DNA of 64,000 bases, taken from assembly GCA_025766275.1 (NCBI GenBank), contig JAFKAC010000155.1, forward strand, positions 1 through 64,000, written 5' to 3'. The translations under genes were made by a program, and so were the position numbers. The notes under the pieces were generated by a model. It saw only the letters and a program-made list of their open reading frames with translations. It made no database searches and was not told the origin of the DNA. Shown here in pieces: positions 1 through 11,867 of this stretch; the first letter of the stretch is position 1; every line of letters begins with the position of its first letter. This DNA is from Lactarius indigo. Taxonomy: Eukaryota > Basidiomycota > Agaricomycetes > Russulales > Russulaceae.

Positions 1-35
1 TACAGTAGAACGCTCTCACGAGCAACCATCATCAG

Positions 36-1711
36 ATCGAGAAGCTGACGCCACCAGCCGATCACCATAACACCACCGGCCAGATCGATCCATCTATTCA
101 TGGTAAATCTGGCCCAGTCGGCATTAGCCTGCAGGGTTTTCCAACGTTGCTCGATGATCGCGTCGTGCAGACCACGAGTTTGCTCTCGTCCGAGTTCCCT
201 CCAAATTATGACATGAACTCTGGAAACCCGCTTGGAATTGGTGACCATCTCTTTTAATCAGCGCCGCGCCTCCCTGACTGATGGCATTCAATCAGGCTGG
301 TCTCAGTTTTCCGTCGCAAATGGGACTCGTGTTAGCGCAGGGACCGCCTACCTGGAACCTGCTCTCGCATCTCGAACCAACATCGACCTCCTCGTAAACA
401 CTCAAGTAACGAAGATCCTTCAGACAGGCACTCAAGGCGAACGCCTAATTTTCCGCGGTGTACAATTTGCTTCCTCTGCCTCTGGCACGTGATTCGTTCC
501 CCCAGAAGGAAAGATCGCTCGTCCTCATCTATTCCTTTCACGTAGGTCCATTTTACGCCGTAAATGCCACCCGCGAAGTTATCCTCTCCGCGGGGGCAAT
601 CGCCACCCCACAACTTCTCCAACTCTCCGGGATTGGCGACCCCACCGTACTGCAGAGGGTTGGCATAGAGCCTCTTGTGAACCTCCCCGACGTCGGCAAG
701 AATCTACAAGACCATACCATTCTTCCAAACGTGTGGGCGATCAACGCGAGCTTCACTCCTGACGACTATGCACGGAACGCGACTGCCCTTGCGGAGGCTA
801 CGCAACAGTGGGAGACTACGCGCGCCGGCCAGTTCGCCTCGCCGCCCGCGGCACAGATTGGCTGGTTCCGTCTTCCGGACAATTCATCGATTTTCAAGAC
901 GGAAGCCGATCCATCGGCCGGTCCCACGTCGCCCCACTACGAATTTATATTCGCTGTGAGTGGCAAGGCCAAGTACCTTTTTAAAAATTCGTTCGTGCAT
1001 TCTGACTCTCAGAACAGGATGTATTTAACTCGTTCGTAGAGCCCACTCCGTAAGCGATGATTACGCTCAAATTTGGCTATCTGGTTTCTCATAGATAGTT
1101 TCCTCTAGGGCCACAGGACACTACATGGTTATCGCCACGAATCTGTATTCGCCATCGTCTCGTACGTACAGATATCACCTTGCCATATCGTGTGTTTTTT
1201 TCTCATCCGACCGACCAGGTGGCTCGGTGACACTGAACTCGAGCGATCCGTTCGATTCTCCCATAATCGATCCGGCGTTTCTCAGCACGGACTTCGATAT
1301 TTTTGCAATTACAGAGGCAGTCAAGGCCGCGCAGCGCTTCATGGCAGCCTCGCCGTGGCAGGGCTTCGTTTTGGGACAGTTTGGTAATTTTGCAAACGTC
1401 ACGACCGACGAGCAGATCGCAGCGTATGCGCGCAATAACGCCGCCACCGTGTTCCACCCTGTCGGCACGGCGTTCATGTCCGCAGCCGATGCGAAGAACG
1501 GCGTTGTGAACCCGGACTTGACTCTCAAGAACACGGTTGGTTTACGCGTGGTTGACGCGAGCATTTTCGTAAGTGATTATGATGAGAGTCCGCAAGCAGA
1601 ACTGGCCAGTGATGACCGTGCGCAATACAGCCCAATATTCCATCGATGCATCCACAGGGTTCCGTGTACATAATTGCCGAACGCGCGGCAGCCATCATCC
1701 AGAATTCGTAG
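36..1711 (+). CDS. GMC oxidoreductase, aryl-alcohol-oxidase-like, 3' part
   Basis: Probable secreted FAD-dependent alcohol oxidase that makes H2O2 for lignocellulose attack, by family knowledge. Visible exons are 36-240, 296-484 (or 488), 546-955, 1018-1049, 1109-1161, 1219-1568 and 1631-1711, separated by 55-62 bp introns. Readable landmarks are [10 protein letters not shown] near the start, [10 protein letters not shown], the GMC signature [20 protein letters not shown], the first catalytic-His segment FHPVGTAF and the C-terminal segment [15 protein letters not shown] with the second His, ending in TAG. The FAD-binding N-terminus lies left of the window, so the entry is partial. The junction after exon 296-484 is odd. 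The ordinary GT donor at 489 is one base out of phase, whereas a GC donor at 485 restores a family-like [12 protein letters not shown]. Either a GC-AG intron or a one-base lesion is possible. The family call is firm; the exact substrate is not known. Confidence 0.88.
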
Positions 1712-2063
1712 TATGGAAGGTATTGCATGGCTTAGTCTCGACTGCAACACGTTCGCTACTGACTGACTGACTGACTGACTGACTGACTACCAATGGAGGC
1801 ACAGTAGTAGGTGTCATACTATGGCATATATGATTCAACGGTTCACAACAGGCTGGACTTTATTTACAGTAAGGATATGAACATAGTAGTAGCAATACCA
1901 ATATCATAAATGCATTGTACTGTATGGTAGCACTGTACTTGACAATCCGAGTCGTAACTGTAATTTATCTTTTTAGACTTTCCGTGCTCCACTCACGCCT
2001 GGAGTTGCCGACATTTGCAATACGCCATCTCGTCATCGTTTATCCCAGCCGCGACTTGCACAG
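1712..2063. other. Intergenic spacer between the GMC gene and eIF2D
   Basis: This is AT-richer non-coding DNA holding the 3' flank of the oxidoreductase and the presumed promoter of the translation-factor gene. The only distinct structure is the tetranucleotide run listed separately. I see no supported gene. Confidence 0.6.
1757..1788. repeat. (GACT)n microsatellite
   Basis: An uninterrupted period-4 run of about eight ACTG/GACT units lies just downstream of the oxidoreductase stop codon. It is read directly from the sequence and is likely length-polymorphic. Confidence 0.95.
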
Positions 2064-4308
2064 ATGTTCAAGAAACCACTTGCAGATGCTAAAACATCAG
2101 GTAGATTTACAGTTATTCTAGTTGAGGCTGCATCTCATCAACTTGACTTGCCAGCCCCTCTCAGGTCGTCAGACAGGCGCAAATTCAGAGCGCGCACGAC
2201 CGAGCGGTTCCAGCTGGCTCCCGAAATTGCCGACACCCTCGTGCCTGACGGTCTTCTCGTACAAAAGTTTAGCGCATACAACGGCGAACCCGGTGTAAGT
2301 GTCCTCTGTAGATCGCCCCAACGAGAGGGGAGATAGAGTGTGTTGTTTGACCACCGTACTCATCTTACAGGTCCTCTACACGTCAGGGGACGGCGACCCG
2401 CTCTGGTTCAGTGTTGGGAAGGGTTCGGGTTCATCATTCGATGAGCTGATCCCCACAGGTTCGCCCGCTAAATTCATCCCCACTGACGTACGTCCATCGA
2501 TTGATCGATTGGGCCACAGTATACACGCTCTGGAAACACCCAACGCTACTCCCGGTGCTCACCACTCCAGCCGCCGTCATTCCCGTCCTTGTCGGGGGCG
2601 CAGACCTCATGGTACCTGGCGGTGCGCGAGATCCTCCCCTTCTCCCTCCATATACCGGGTTCTGAGTCCCATTTATCTGTCATTGCACAGTCGTGCAGGC
2701 GCCAGCGAACGTACTCGCCGGTGCCCTCGTCGGCGTTGCGCAGTTCGTGCGCGATGCACGGGGGCCGCCGCTCGCGGTGGGCCGCATGGCCGTCGACGCG
2801 GACAAGATCGACAACAACGGCGTGAATAAGGGAAAGGCGGTCGTCGTTCTGCAAACGTGGAAGGACCACCTGTGGACTCTCGGGACCAAGTGCGGGCCGC
2901 CAGATGCCCTCCCTGTGGCGGAAGTAGCAGCAGGCGGCGAGGCGACGGATCCCGCAAGCGATGACAGCGATAGTACAGACAATAACAGGGGCGGCGCAAA
3001 CGCATCGTTGCCCGGCGCGGGCCAGGAGCCTGCGGAGAATGCCCCCGCCGTGGCGCAGGATGGCGCCGCAGAGGCTGAGGAGATAGAGGAACTCACGCCG
3101 GAAGGTACTGTGCTGGTGCTCACTGTCTCCCTTGTTCCTCATGACGTGGTCCGATTGCTTAGAAGTGTCTACTCGTCTGCGCGCTGCGCTCCTGCAAGCC
3201 CTCCAAACATCCCTGGCCGCCCTCCCAATTTCTGCGTTCCCCATGCCCACAACCACCCTCTACACGACGCACATTCTCCCTGCTCGCCCATTCTCGCGGG
3301 AAGCCACCACCCCCGTCGACATCAAACATTCCGCATTCAAGTCGCTCTCCGCCTTTTTGCGCGCGTCGGAGAAGGGGGGCTTGCTCAAGCTGAAAGAAGC
3401 TCGGCCGGACGTGCAGGTTTCTGCGGTTTTCCCAACACATCCAGACGTTATCGCACATGAACCCCATCGCACGGTTGGGGAGGAAGACGAGCGGAGACGA
3501 CGTGCGGAGCAGCGTGAAGCGCAGCAGGCGGCGGAAGCCGCGAACGCGGGGAAGACTACCACAGTGACGGAGTTGTGGAAACCGCACCTTGGCACGTTGC
3601 CGCTGTTTGAAGACCTCGGACTCGAGTAAGTTACTGCCGTTGCCTCATTCTCTCTCCGGATGAATACTTTATAAAACCACCGTAGCACAAGGGCGTTGTA
3701 TTCGCTTGCGGATGTCAAGTCGGCATTATTCACGTACGTCGAGAAGCACGACCTAGTCAACCGCTTCGAGCAGCAGTTCATCAACATCAGCTCGGACGCG
3801 ATCTTCTCAGCTGCGCTCTATGGTTCGCCAAACACCAAGGGGACTACCCCCGCCCCGGAATTTGCAAAGCGTGACGAAGCGCTGAGCGCCTTGTGCAAAC
3901 ACATGCAATCATGGTACCGCATCACTGTCCCAGGAGACGAGTCCATCATCAAAAAGGGTACGCTGCGCTCAATTACAGTAACCGCCAAGGCCAGGCAGGG
4001 CCGGCGCGGCAAGTCCTGCACACATATCACGGGGTTTGAACCATTCAACATTTCGGCGGATATGCTGGCCGACGCACTGCGAGTGCGTTGTGCATCTTCA
4101 ACCTCGGGTATGTAATGTCCTCTCTGAAACTAGCAAGCTGAAGTCACTTTCTGATATCGTATATGAAGTATCGCTAATGGCTGGCGGTGGACAAGAGGTG
4201 ATGGTTCAGGGAACACAGACACGGGTGGTACTAGAGCTGCTTGAGAGCTTGGGGGTACCAAAAAATTGGATAGAGACTGCGGGTATCAAAGACAAGAAGA
4301 AAAAGTAA
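2064..4308 (+). CDS. TMA64: Eukaryotic translation initiation factor 2D (ligatin/Tma64)
   Basis: eIF2D acts on 40S ribosomal subunits, in initiator-tRNA delivery and post-termination recycling (family knowledge). Exons read by splice signal and phase are 2064-2100, 2155-2294, 2371-2458, 2520-2621, 2691-3104, 3163-3625, 3686-4107 and 4169-4308. The start MFKKPLADAKTSAPLRSSDRR is the family N-terminus. It is followed by a PUA-type region (GDGDPLWFSVGKG, VLVGGADLMVPG), an acidic linker near the middle, a winged-helix/SWIB region (LYSLADVKSALFTYVEKHDL) and a C-terminal SUI1 domain (HITGFEPFNISADML, then VMVQGTQTRVVLELLESLG VP). It ends in a lysine tail and TAA. Every intron is 54-76 bp and keeps phase, so the gene looks intact. 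It is a single-copy housekeeping gene and a good anchor for placing the locus. Confidence 0.93.
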
Positions 4309-4439
4309 TGTTAGAGTTGCTTGTACATTCTCTGGCTGTCGAGGTAGATAATTGGCATTGTATTACTAAAGAAGGCGCTATCGCGACTGTTGTCATGCGT
4401 GATAAACAATTGCGCTGGACCGAGCCTCTAGAGCGCATA

Positions 4440-5660
4440 AGTCTCAAGTCCTGAGGTATGTCGACACTCAATGTTAAACCGAGATACTCCACCATCCCAA
4501 TCGGACAGTATACCCAGACCTCTCCCTCCTGCAACTTGGCGAGATCGTACGACTCGTGTCTCGGCGCGTGCCCCGCGGTCTGTTCCACCACCGTCAGGAT
4601 GCAGATATCAGCCGGCCGGACGCCTTCACCATCCGCGACGGCACAGTAGGGCACGGGGTCCTCAACAAGGACCTCAGTATGGTCTGGGTCGCCTAGGATC
4701 GCGAACACCCCGAACTGCACCGCGCCGATGCGCACTTGACGACATCGCCCGCGCGAAGGCGGTCGTCCCTGCCGCACCAGCGGCCGACTCCGGGCAGGCA
4801 ATAGAAGAGCAGATGGCCGTGCGCGCATGAGGTTCTCATGACTGGGGCGTCGCGCGGCACGCAGAGGATTGCAACATGCAGGAGCGCCTCATGCACGATG
4901 CCCCAGCACTCGCCGCGCACAACGGGCCTTCCGGGCGCCCCTGCGCGCGCGGCGAACGCTGCCACCACCGCGCCGTGCGTCTGTGCCGCGCACCGCACCG
5001 CAGCCGTAGACATCGGCTCCGGGAGCGGCCGGAAGCGCGCCTAGCGCACGGGCGGCCCGCTGCCATACGTCACGGAGTACCAGTACATGCTGAAGTCAGA
5101 GAAGACTATTACGCCGCGCGCCGTCTTGGTATGCCCATCCGAGCTGAAGGTGCCCGAGAAGCGGATCTCCGGCGATCCATTGAGGTGTGGCGGGATCGGC
5201 GAGTAGGAGGCATAAAAGTCGGTGTCCCAGGGCGTGCATGGGAGAATGTACAGTACCAGGCGAGATCGGCGGCAGCGGAGCCGTTTTCAGCAGGTGGAGG
5301 GAACAACGTCTAAAGGTCGGGAACTAGAATATGTCGATTCAGAAACAAATACCAAGAAAAGAAGGACCGATGTTCACGAACCAGGATTTGCAGAATGTGA
5401 GGGTGCGGAGCTTGGTTGAGGCGGTATTGGCAATTCTGTAGGCACTGGGGGTCTGGTTGAGAGATTGATCTTCGGCTGTGACGGTCTCAGTGACACAGTT
5501 TACGTGCAGTAGAGAAGGGGCGTACAGGTCCACGCCGCAACAACACGAGAGGAAGGCTCCGACGGGAAACTGCTGGAGCGGCTGGAGTAACGTCCAGGTG
5601 GTCGGGACCTGTATTTTGACTTGTCTGAGGGTTATCTCTGCGAGGGAGGAGAAACGGGCA
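4440..5660 (-). pseudogene. Decayed minus-strand gene, possible BBC1/AIM3-like cysteine-proteinase-fold protein
   Basis: Minus-strand reading gives family-like segments in changing frames. About 5230-5045 reads ILPCTPWDTDFYASYSPIPP and ends in a TAG. About 5040-4760 contains ECWGIVHEALL and HGHLLFYC, then GDVVK. After a one-base shift, 4740-4450 reads GAVQFGVFAILGDPDHT, then LTVVEQ, YDLAKLQEGEVWVYCPIGM. The order CW-x-E, GDVV, GDPDHT, VxEQ and GEVWVYRP resembles the cysteine-proteinase fold of fungal BBC1/AIM3-like proteins as I remember that family. An open stretch at 5660-5339 may be an upstream exon. The in-frame TAG and the frameshift suggest a pseudogene, though missed introns could mimic this. 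The similarity call is tentative. Confidence 0.35.
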
Positions 5661-6374
5661 GAACCGCGGCGATGGCGACGGCGTAGATGCGTTCGGTCAA
5701 TCGACGGGAGGAGAAAAACGTACAGACGGCCGGGGCTGGTCTAAGTAGCGGGTGAAGAATTCATCGAGCCATGTAAAGAAGACTTGTCTGCATGTGAAAG
5801 GTTCGCCCAGTCTATCCAAACTTGAGACGGCTACGAGATCAGCTTGAATTCCTCGAGGTCGTCAGATACGAACTTGCCGGAAAACATTGTTCTGTGGAGG
5901 AGGGGATAAGAGATTTATCATACGAGAAGCCGTCAGTTCCGTCTCCCTCGGGACTCCGGACCGTGACGCTGTCTCAATCATTCTTTGTCGCCCTCACCTG
6001 TGGGAAACTGCCTTCGCAAGAATTAAGCTGATGTACAGGTGTATGGTCAGACCGTGATAAGGTTCGATACTATTGATAGGGCGTGTGATTGATGTGTTGG
6101 TACTTGTCATCGGTTACTGACCTCGTACTACCACTGGCAACCATTGAACTTAAACCTCGTGCTAGTATGAACGTATGATGTATGAAACATACCTACAGCA
6201 GGCTCTAGCTTTGGGTGTATTCCATGATCTCATCAACCCACACATCACGATCCAGGCGGTGAATCATGATGTGTTGATGTGCGCCCGCAGCCTTCCCTAG
6301 CTTAAGTACGGATTGAGTCCCATTCCCGCACTCACTGACCACCCAAGCACATCTCTGAGAGAGGCCGTGAACAA
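5661..6374. other. Intergenic spacer upstream of the NLR gene
   Basis: No convincing ORF, tRNA or repeat was found. The longest open frames have no recognisable protein features. The last part presumably holds the NLR promoter. Confidence 0.5.
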
Positions 6375-9300
6375 ATGTCTTCAATATCATTTAAACCCAT
6401 CATTGATGCTGCTCTCGCCGACTACACCAACCAAGTTGGCATAGACCTCGAAACATACCCACTTGCCGACACCCTTCGATCTTGTGCATCTCCCGACGAC
6501 GTCCTTAAGCTACTCGAAGACGGTGCTAACAAGTTCAAAGATTTCCGTGATGGAAATCGCAAGTTGCTCAACTGGCTCAGCCCCGTAGTCCAGATCGTCC
6601 ATACGTTATCTGCTGTTCTTGGCGCGTCCATCTCCTTAGTGAGCCCAAATATTCTAATTCTTTCCATTTACTCATTTCCATCAATCCTGTTCTTAGGTTC
6701 CATTCGAACCAGCAAAGGCCGTCTTTTCTGGCATCGATGTCCTCATCGCAGTACGTATCCCATTACATACTCCAACCATACCGCCTCGTCATAATTGAAT
6801 CCAGGCAGCCAGTGGCGTCAGCTCGAGCTACGATGCCCTCGTCGAATTGTTTGAATGCCTCGCAAATTTCCTCAAGCGCCTCCGAATATACACTGATCTC
6901 CCCTTGACTCCTTCCATGACCGAGATAAGCGTAAAAATGATGGTCGAGCTACTTTCCGTGCTTGCTCTCGCTACCAAACAAATTAAGCAGGGAAGATTCA
7001 GTAAGTGCACCCATCTCTTTGATAACAGAAGGCTCAATGCTGCGCAGAGAAATTTGCAAAGAAGTTACTGGGAGAAAGCGAGATAGAGGCTATCCTACGC
7101 AGGCTAGATCGTCTCACCCAAGAGGAGGGTCGGATGACTATGACCCAGACATTCGAAGTAGTCTGCGGACTTGTGAATAACGTCAAGGTTGTCATCGATG
7201 GTATGCAAAGCTTCTCAAATGTCAATAGACGGTCTAATGAGGAGTTGTGTTGATAGATGGCAAAACATCCGTGGACGGGATATGGAAGGCTTTGGGTGAG
7301 CATTTATTCCATTTATCATGATGAATCGGCGTCGCAGATGCTGATAATGACGGTAGATATGATGCAGCAAATTTCGAACGATATAAATAAGATCAAGCGT
7401 TCGTAATTCGTCGGTTCTACCATTGTGGTCCTGTGGTACTAAAGCCCGTCGCAGGTGACCGCTTACAAAAGGCGTCCCGAAGTTGGCTCTCCCCTCCAGA
7501 CCCGTCATCCAACTACAATATTGCGCGTGATGCCTATCAAGACGGGACTGCAACGTGGTTCTGCGAAGGAAGCGTCTTCGCCGAGTGGAATGCGAAGGGC
7601 TCCGTATTGTGGATCCAGGGAAAACGTGGGCTTCCGAAATAAATATCTTGCGACAATCCTGATTCATTTCCCCCTCTGTAGCCGGTTCCGGGAAAACTAT
7701 TCTGATGTATGTGGTGCCTCACCACCTCCGATCGTGGGTATTCACGCACACTTCCAGGTCTACGATCGTCCGAGAAATAGACAGGATCCGCAAGGCTGGA
7801 CTAGTTATGATGGCCTACTTTTTCTTCGACTTCAGGGACACTCACAAGCAGCAACGACGCGATCTACTCTCCTCCCTCCTCTCCCAGCTCAGTGCCAAAT
7901 CTGACGCTTGCCATGATATTTTCTCGAATTTCTATTTGGACCACGACGAAGGAGCCCAGCAGCCTTCGGATGGCGCACTTTCCCAATGCCTTACGGATAT
8001 GCTCAAGGCCCCAGGACAGCCAGCGACGTATATCATCATAGATGCTATCGACGAATCTCCGAACATCTCCGGCATGCCGACCGCTCGTGAAAATGTACTC
8101 CAGTTCCTGGAAGATCTTGTCGGTTTGCAGCTTCCGAATGTACATCTATGCGTTTCCAGTCGCCCGGAGATCGACATCCGGTGCATTCTCGAACCTTTGG
8201 CATCGTTCCATATTTCACTCCACGAAGAAAGCGGACAAATGGCAGACATCTTAGGATATATCAAATCAGTGGTCCACTCCGATCGGAATATGCGAAGATG
8301 GAGGCCAGAGAACAGGCAGCTGGTTATCGATAGACTCTCGGAGAAAGCAGACGGCATGTGAGCAATTTCCCCTATGGTTTTTATGGACTGTCGGTTAATA
8401 TATGCGGCAGGTTCAGATGGGTTTACTGCTTGTTGGACATCTTGCGCCGATGTTTCCCCGCAAGTATACATAGTATTTTGGACCACCTACCGGATACGTT
8501 GGACGAAACATACGAACACATGTTATTTCGGATCGATAAAGTCAAGCGACAGTTTGCACACCGACTTTTCCAATGTCTCGCCGTATCTGTCAGACCTCTT
8601 CGCGTTGAGGAGCTTGCGGAGATTCTGGCGGTCCGGTTCGGTCCAGGAGCTGTCCCACAGTTCAACGTCGGCTGGCGACTAGGCGATGCCGAAGAAGCTG
8701 TACTTTCGGCGTGCTCGAGTCTCATCACGGTCGTCAATGTGAACGGGTCTCGAATCGTTCAATTTTCCCACTTTTCCGTGAAGGAATTCCTGACATCGGA
8801 CCGGCTTGTCGGCGCGAGCGAGGATGTGTCTTGCTATCACATCGTCCCTCACTTGGCACATTCCACTCTCGCGCAGGCCTCCCTCGGGGTCTTACTCCAG
8901 CTCGACGAGCGGATCGACCAAGAGAGCATTAGGGAGTTTCCGCTCGCTGATTACGCGGCACGACACTGGTTTGAACACGGCCAATTCGAGGGTGTGTCAT
9001 TGACGATCCTGGAGGCCACACAACTGCTGTTTGACCCGGATAATCCACCATTCTCTGCATGGATCTGGATATACGACCTCGACGACCCTTGGCGAGAATC
9101 CATGCCTACGAAGCACCCCTCTCGGCCAGAGGCACCACCATTATATTACGCTATACATTGTCGTCTCCGCTGGCTCGTGGAGCACCTGATTTCGACCTAC
9201 CCAGGGGATATTCGTGCTAGGGGAGGGTACCACCAGACTTCATTCATCGCGGCACTAGTAATTGACGACATGGATGTGGCATCATTGCTTCTTCGATGTG

Positions 9301-10370
9301 GCGCTGATATAAATGCTCCGAATTTATATGGGCTCAGCTCGCTGCTCTGGGCATCGCGAGTCGGACGTGCTGACATTGTACGGTTGCTACTCGACCACAA
9401 CGCGGATGTCGATCTTCCAATAGGAAAGCACTGGACTCCATTATGCGTCGCTTCCGATACCGGACATGTGGAGATATCACGGCTATTAATCCAGGGCGGG
9501 GCGGATGTGAACTCTCAAACCTCAGACGGCCGGACCCCATTGAACATAGCATCGGACAACGGTCATGTGGATGCCGTTCGGCTCTTAATTGACAGCGGTG
9601 CAGACGCAGATCTTCCCAACGACGAAGGTCGGACCCCGTTGCATTCGGCAACAAGAAATGGTCACCTTGACGTCGTGGAGCTCCTTCTCGAGAGTGGCGC
9701 CGATTTCAACATCTGTGATGACGACAATAAGACGCCGTTGGATCTGGCATTCGACTCTGGGAAACTCGAGGTGGCGAACTTCCTATCCGAACACATGGCG
9801 GGTGCAGTGCCAATCGTCCGACCGCGAAATCGGCCCCCCAATGTTGTTCAGCCGTCACGGAACTTTGGAGAAGAGTTAGCACCCCCCCATATCGAGAGAC
9901 CATTGTTGCACACTGCGTCAGCAAACGGACAGCTGGACGTGGTGCAGTCATTACTTGACCAAGGTTCAGATGTCGACGAAAGGGAAAGCACTCGCTCTAC
10001 TGCATTGCAAGGCGCATCAGCCGAGGGAAGACTCGAGGTGGCAAAATTGCTGATCGAACGCGGTGCAAACGTGAACTCGCGGGATCAAGGCGGCTGGACC
10101 CCGCTGCTTCAGGCGACAGTACATGGACGTCTGGATGTTGTGCTATTCCTGCTCGATCATGGTGCTGATGTGAACTCAAAAATGAGGTCCCTGCACACCG
10201 CATTGCATGTCGCATCGGCTGGGGGGCACTTGGATATTTGCCTGCTCTTAGTAGAGCGTGGCGCAGATGTGGATGCTCGGTCCGTCCATGGGCGGACTCC
10301 AAGACAAGAAGCCATATCACGTGGACAGCATAAGGTTGCGGAGGTCTTTTCTGAGCGTGGTTGGTGGTAG
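6375..10370 (+). CDS. NLR/STAND protein, Goodbye-like domain + NACHT + ankyrin repeats (NLR-1)
   Basis: Candidate non-self or stress receptor of the fungal STAND class. Exons by splice phase are 6375-6638, 6697-6750, 6805-7000, 7048-7200, 7257-7295, 7338-7352, 7455-7625, 7682-8357 and 8411-10370. The N-terminal helical region (YPLADTLRSC, LNWLSPVVQIVHTLSAVLGA, LTQEEGRM) resembles the fungal STAND N-terminal Goodbye domain. The P-loop GKPGSGKTILM is assembled across the 7626-7681 intron. Walker B is TYIIIDAIDES, followed by CVSSRPEIDIR and a FSHFSVKEFL winged-helix motif. The C-terminal half carries about eleven ankyrin units (GRTPLHSATRNGHLDVVELL type), with a linker between units six and seven. 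No stop or frameshift is seen, so it looks functional. A paralogue with one fewer ankyrin unit lies inverted at 61332-64000. Confidence 0.88.
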
Positions 10371-10600
10371 TACATATGCAGCACGGGCTTTGGACGACAC
10401 GCTGTCCAGGTAGTATATATTGCGGGTATGGAAATGTAGGATACTAGTAACAGAACATGTCACTGCTATGGTGACTGGGATACCGTAAACTGTATCCGTA
10501 AGACCCAAGTTCGAGCCTCTATGGCACGGTACGATGTTTTGTACGGTAGTATACGGTGTAGTATGAGAAAGGGAAATGGTGGCGGCCGAGTAACAGCACC
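10371..10600. other. 3' flank of NLR-1, homologous to the 3' flank of NLR-2
   Basis: The segment matches, in inverted orientation, the sequence just beyond the NLR-2 stop (about 61100-61331). Shared landmarks are a GCACGGTACG block, a TAGTATACGGT block and a GAAAGGGAAAT block. Similarity ends at CGAGTAACAGC, exactly where the hAT-like repeat begins. This shows that the NLR duplication included non-coding flank. Confidence 0.75.
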
Positions 10601-11300
10601 TAGTGATTTGCCGGCCCGGCTTGGCCTGAAAGCTGCGGCTTAGGCCCAGCTTTGAGAGGCTTAGGCCTGGAAAATGTGAGGCCTGAGCCACCACCCATGG
10701 CTTGGGCTGGCCCGGCTTTCGGGCCGTGGCTTTGGGAATTTTTGAGAGGAACAAACACCCAAGACATGTGCAGGTCTTGGGGCATGCAATACATCGCAAG
10801 GTGTTGCGCATGCGTCCGCGGGACGTGCGCCGTCGTATATTGGTTTGCAATAGTTAGGGACATGTTGCTCTTGAAGGGCTAAACGTGTGTGGACATGCGG
10901 TGGGGTCAGGAACAGAAACGAGGTTGGGTGGTTGAAGGTGGTTGAAATGGTCATGCACATTTGTGCGTGACACGAAACTTCATATAACTAGTCACATGAG
11001 TCGGGAACACGTTTTATTCAAGCCAATAGTGCCGCACACAAGTGCAGAAATCTGGAGAATTAAAATAATGAGCCACACTGACACAGAGCTCAAAAGTTAG
11101 GAGAACTTGACGACTAGATGGTGAATCAGAGAGGGGCAGCATACAGAGGATGGGGGCATACATACTGTGAGGAGGTTGGCAACATGTACTGTGACTGGCA
11201 GTCGTTTGATTTTATTTTTTTTCGGCCTGTAGCCTGCAATTTTGAAGCCGAGATGCAGGCCATATCCCCCGGCCCAGAGAATTTCAAGCCTGAGCCACAG
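10601..11300 (+). mobile_element. hAT-like non-autonomous repeat, left part
   Basis: It begins TAGTGATTTGCCGGCCCGGC. The reverse complement of 59374-59476 begins TAGTGATTTGCTGGCCCAGC, so the two are the inverted ends of one roughly 800-bp element split by Gypsy-2 at a CACAG target. The TAGTG start and GC-rich ends suit a hAT-type terminal repeat. I find no coding region, and no matching 8-bp TSD (ACAGCACC against CTCAAACT), so the class is tentative. Confidence 0.45.
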
Positions 11301-11311
11301 TGTAATGCCAC

Positions 11312-11853
11312 TGTTGAGACGCGACTGTTAAAGTCACATGTCTCGTGGGATCTGATTGAGTCAGCCCACATACTATATACGGTATCTGTCCCTCATGGAC
11401 TTAAGGACACTCCGGACTCATACGGACCGCTTTTGTTTATCTTTATTGTTAGATCCATATATGGCTCTTATTGTTCTTTCTATTGTTAAGATACCGGTAT
11501 TGTCTGCTTTAGGCAGCTATTGTTCTCTGCCATCCAATGGTGTTTCTCCCTCTGGCGCACAGACCACCTGTATTGTGTTTGGGTCACCGGTGCGCACAGA
11601 CCATTATTAGCTAAGCGTCCTGTATAAAAGGACTGCTGTTTTCGCCTTTACACTTCAGAGTTCCTTCTACCTCTGAAGTGTAAGTTCCTTCCTTACCTTA
11701 CCTCTTTCACCTTTTACTCATAAGATGTTCTATAGAACTTGTCTGTCTCTAGGTGTGTAGTAATGGTATTAGAGTTCCTTCTACCTCTGAAGTAACTTGT
11801 CTGTCTCTAGCTGTTCCAGCTTATCCTTTGCTTGTTAGTTCTGCGCTTCAACA
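11312..11853 (+). repeat. 5' LTR of Copia-1
   Basis: It starts TGTTGAGACGCG and ends CTTCAACA. A TATAAAA box at 11633-11639 marks the probable promoter. It is near-identical to 21984-22525. Confidence 0.95.
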
Positions 11854-11867
11854 GGTTATGGGCCCTG
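11854..11867 (+). promoter_or_regulatory. Copia-1 primer-binding site
   Basis: GGTTATGGGCCCTG follows the LTR directly. It is complementary to the anticodon arm of initiator tRNA-Met, as in Drosophila copia, so reverse transcription is probably primed by a cleaved half-tRNA. Confidence 0.75.

Noticed and set aside
2546..3587. Long minus-strand frames opposite eIF2D
   Set aside because: High G+C keeps the antisense frames open. The plus strand gives a complete, phase-consistent eIF2D.
10317..11610. Open frames on both strands between NLR-1 and Copia-1
   Set aside because: They lie in a GC-rich repeat and in the Copia-1 LTR, recur with the LTR at 21984-22525, and show no protein family features.
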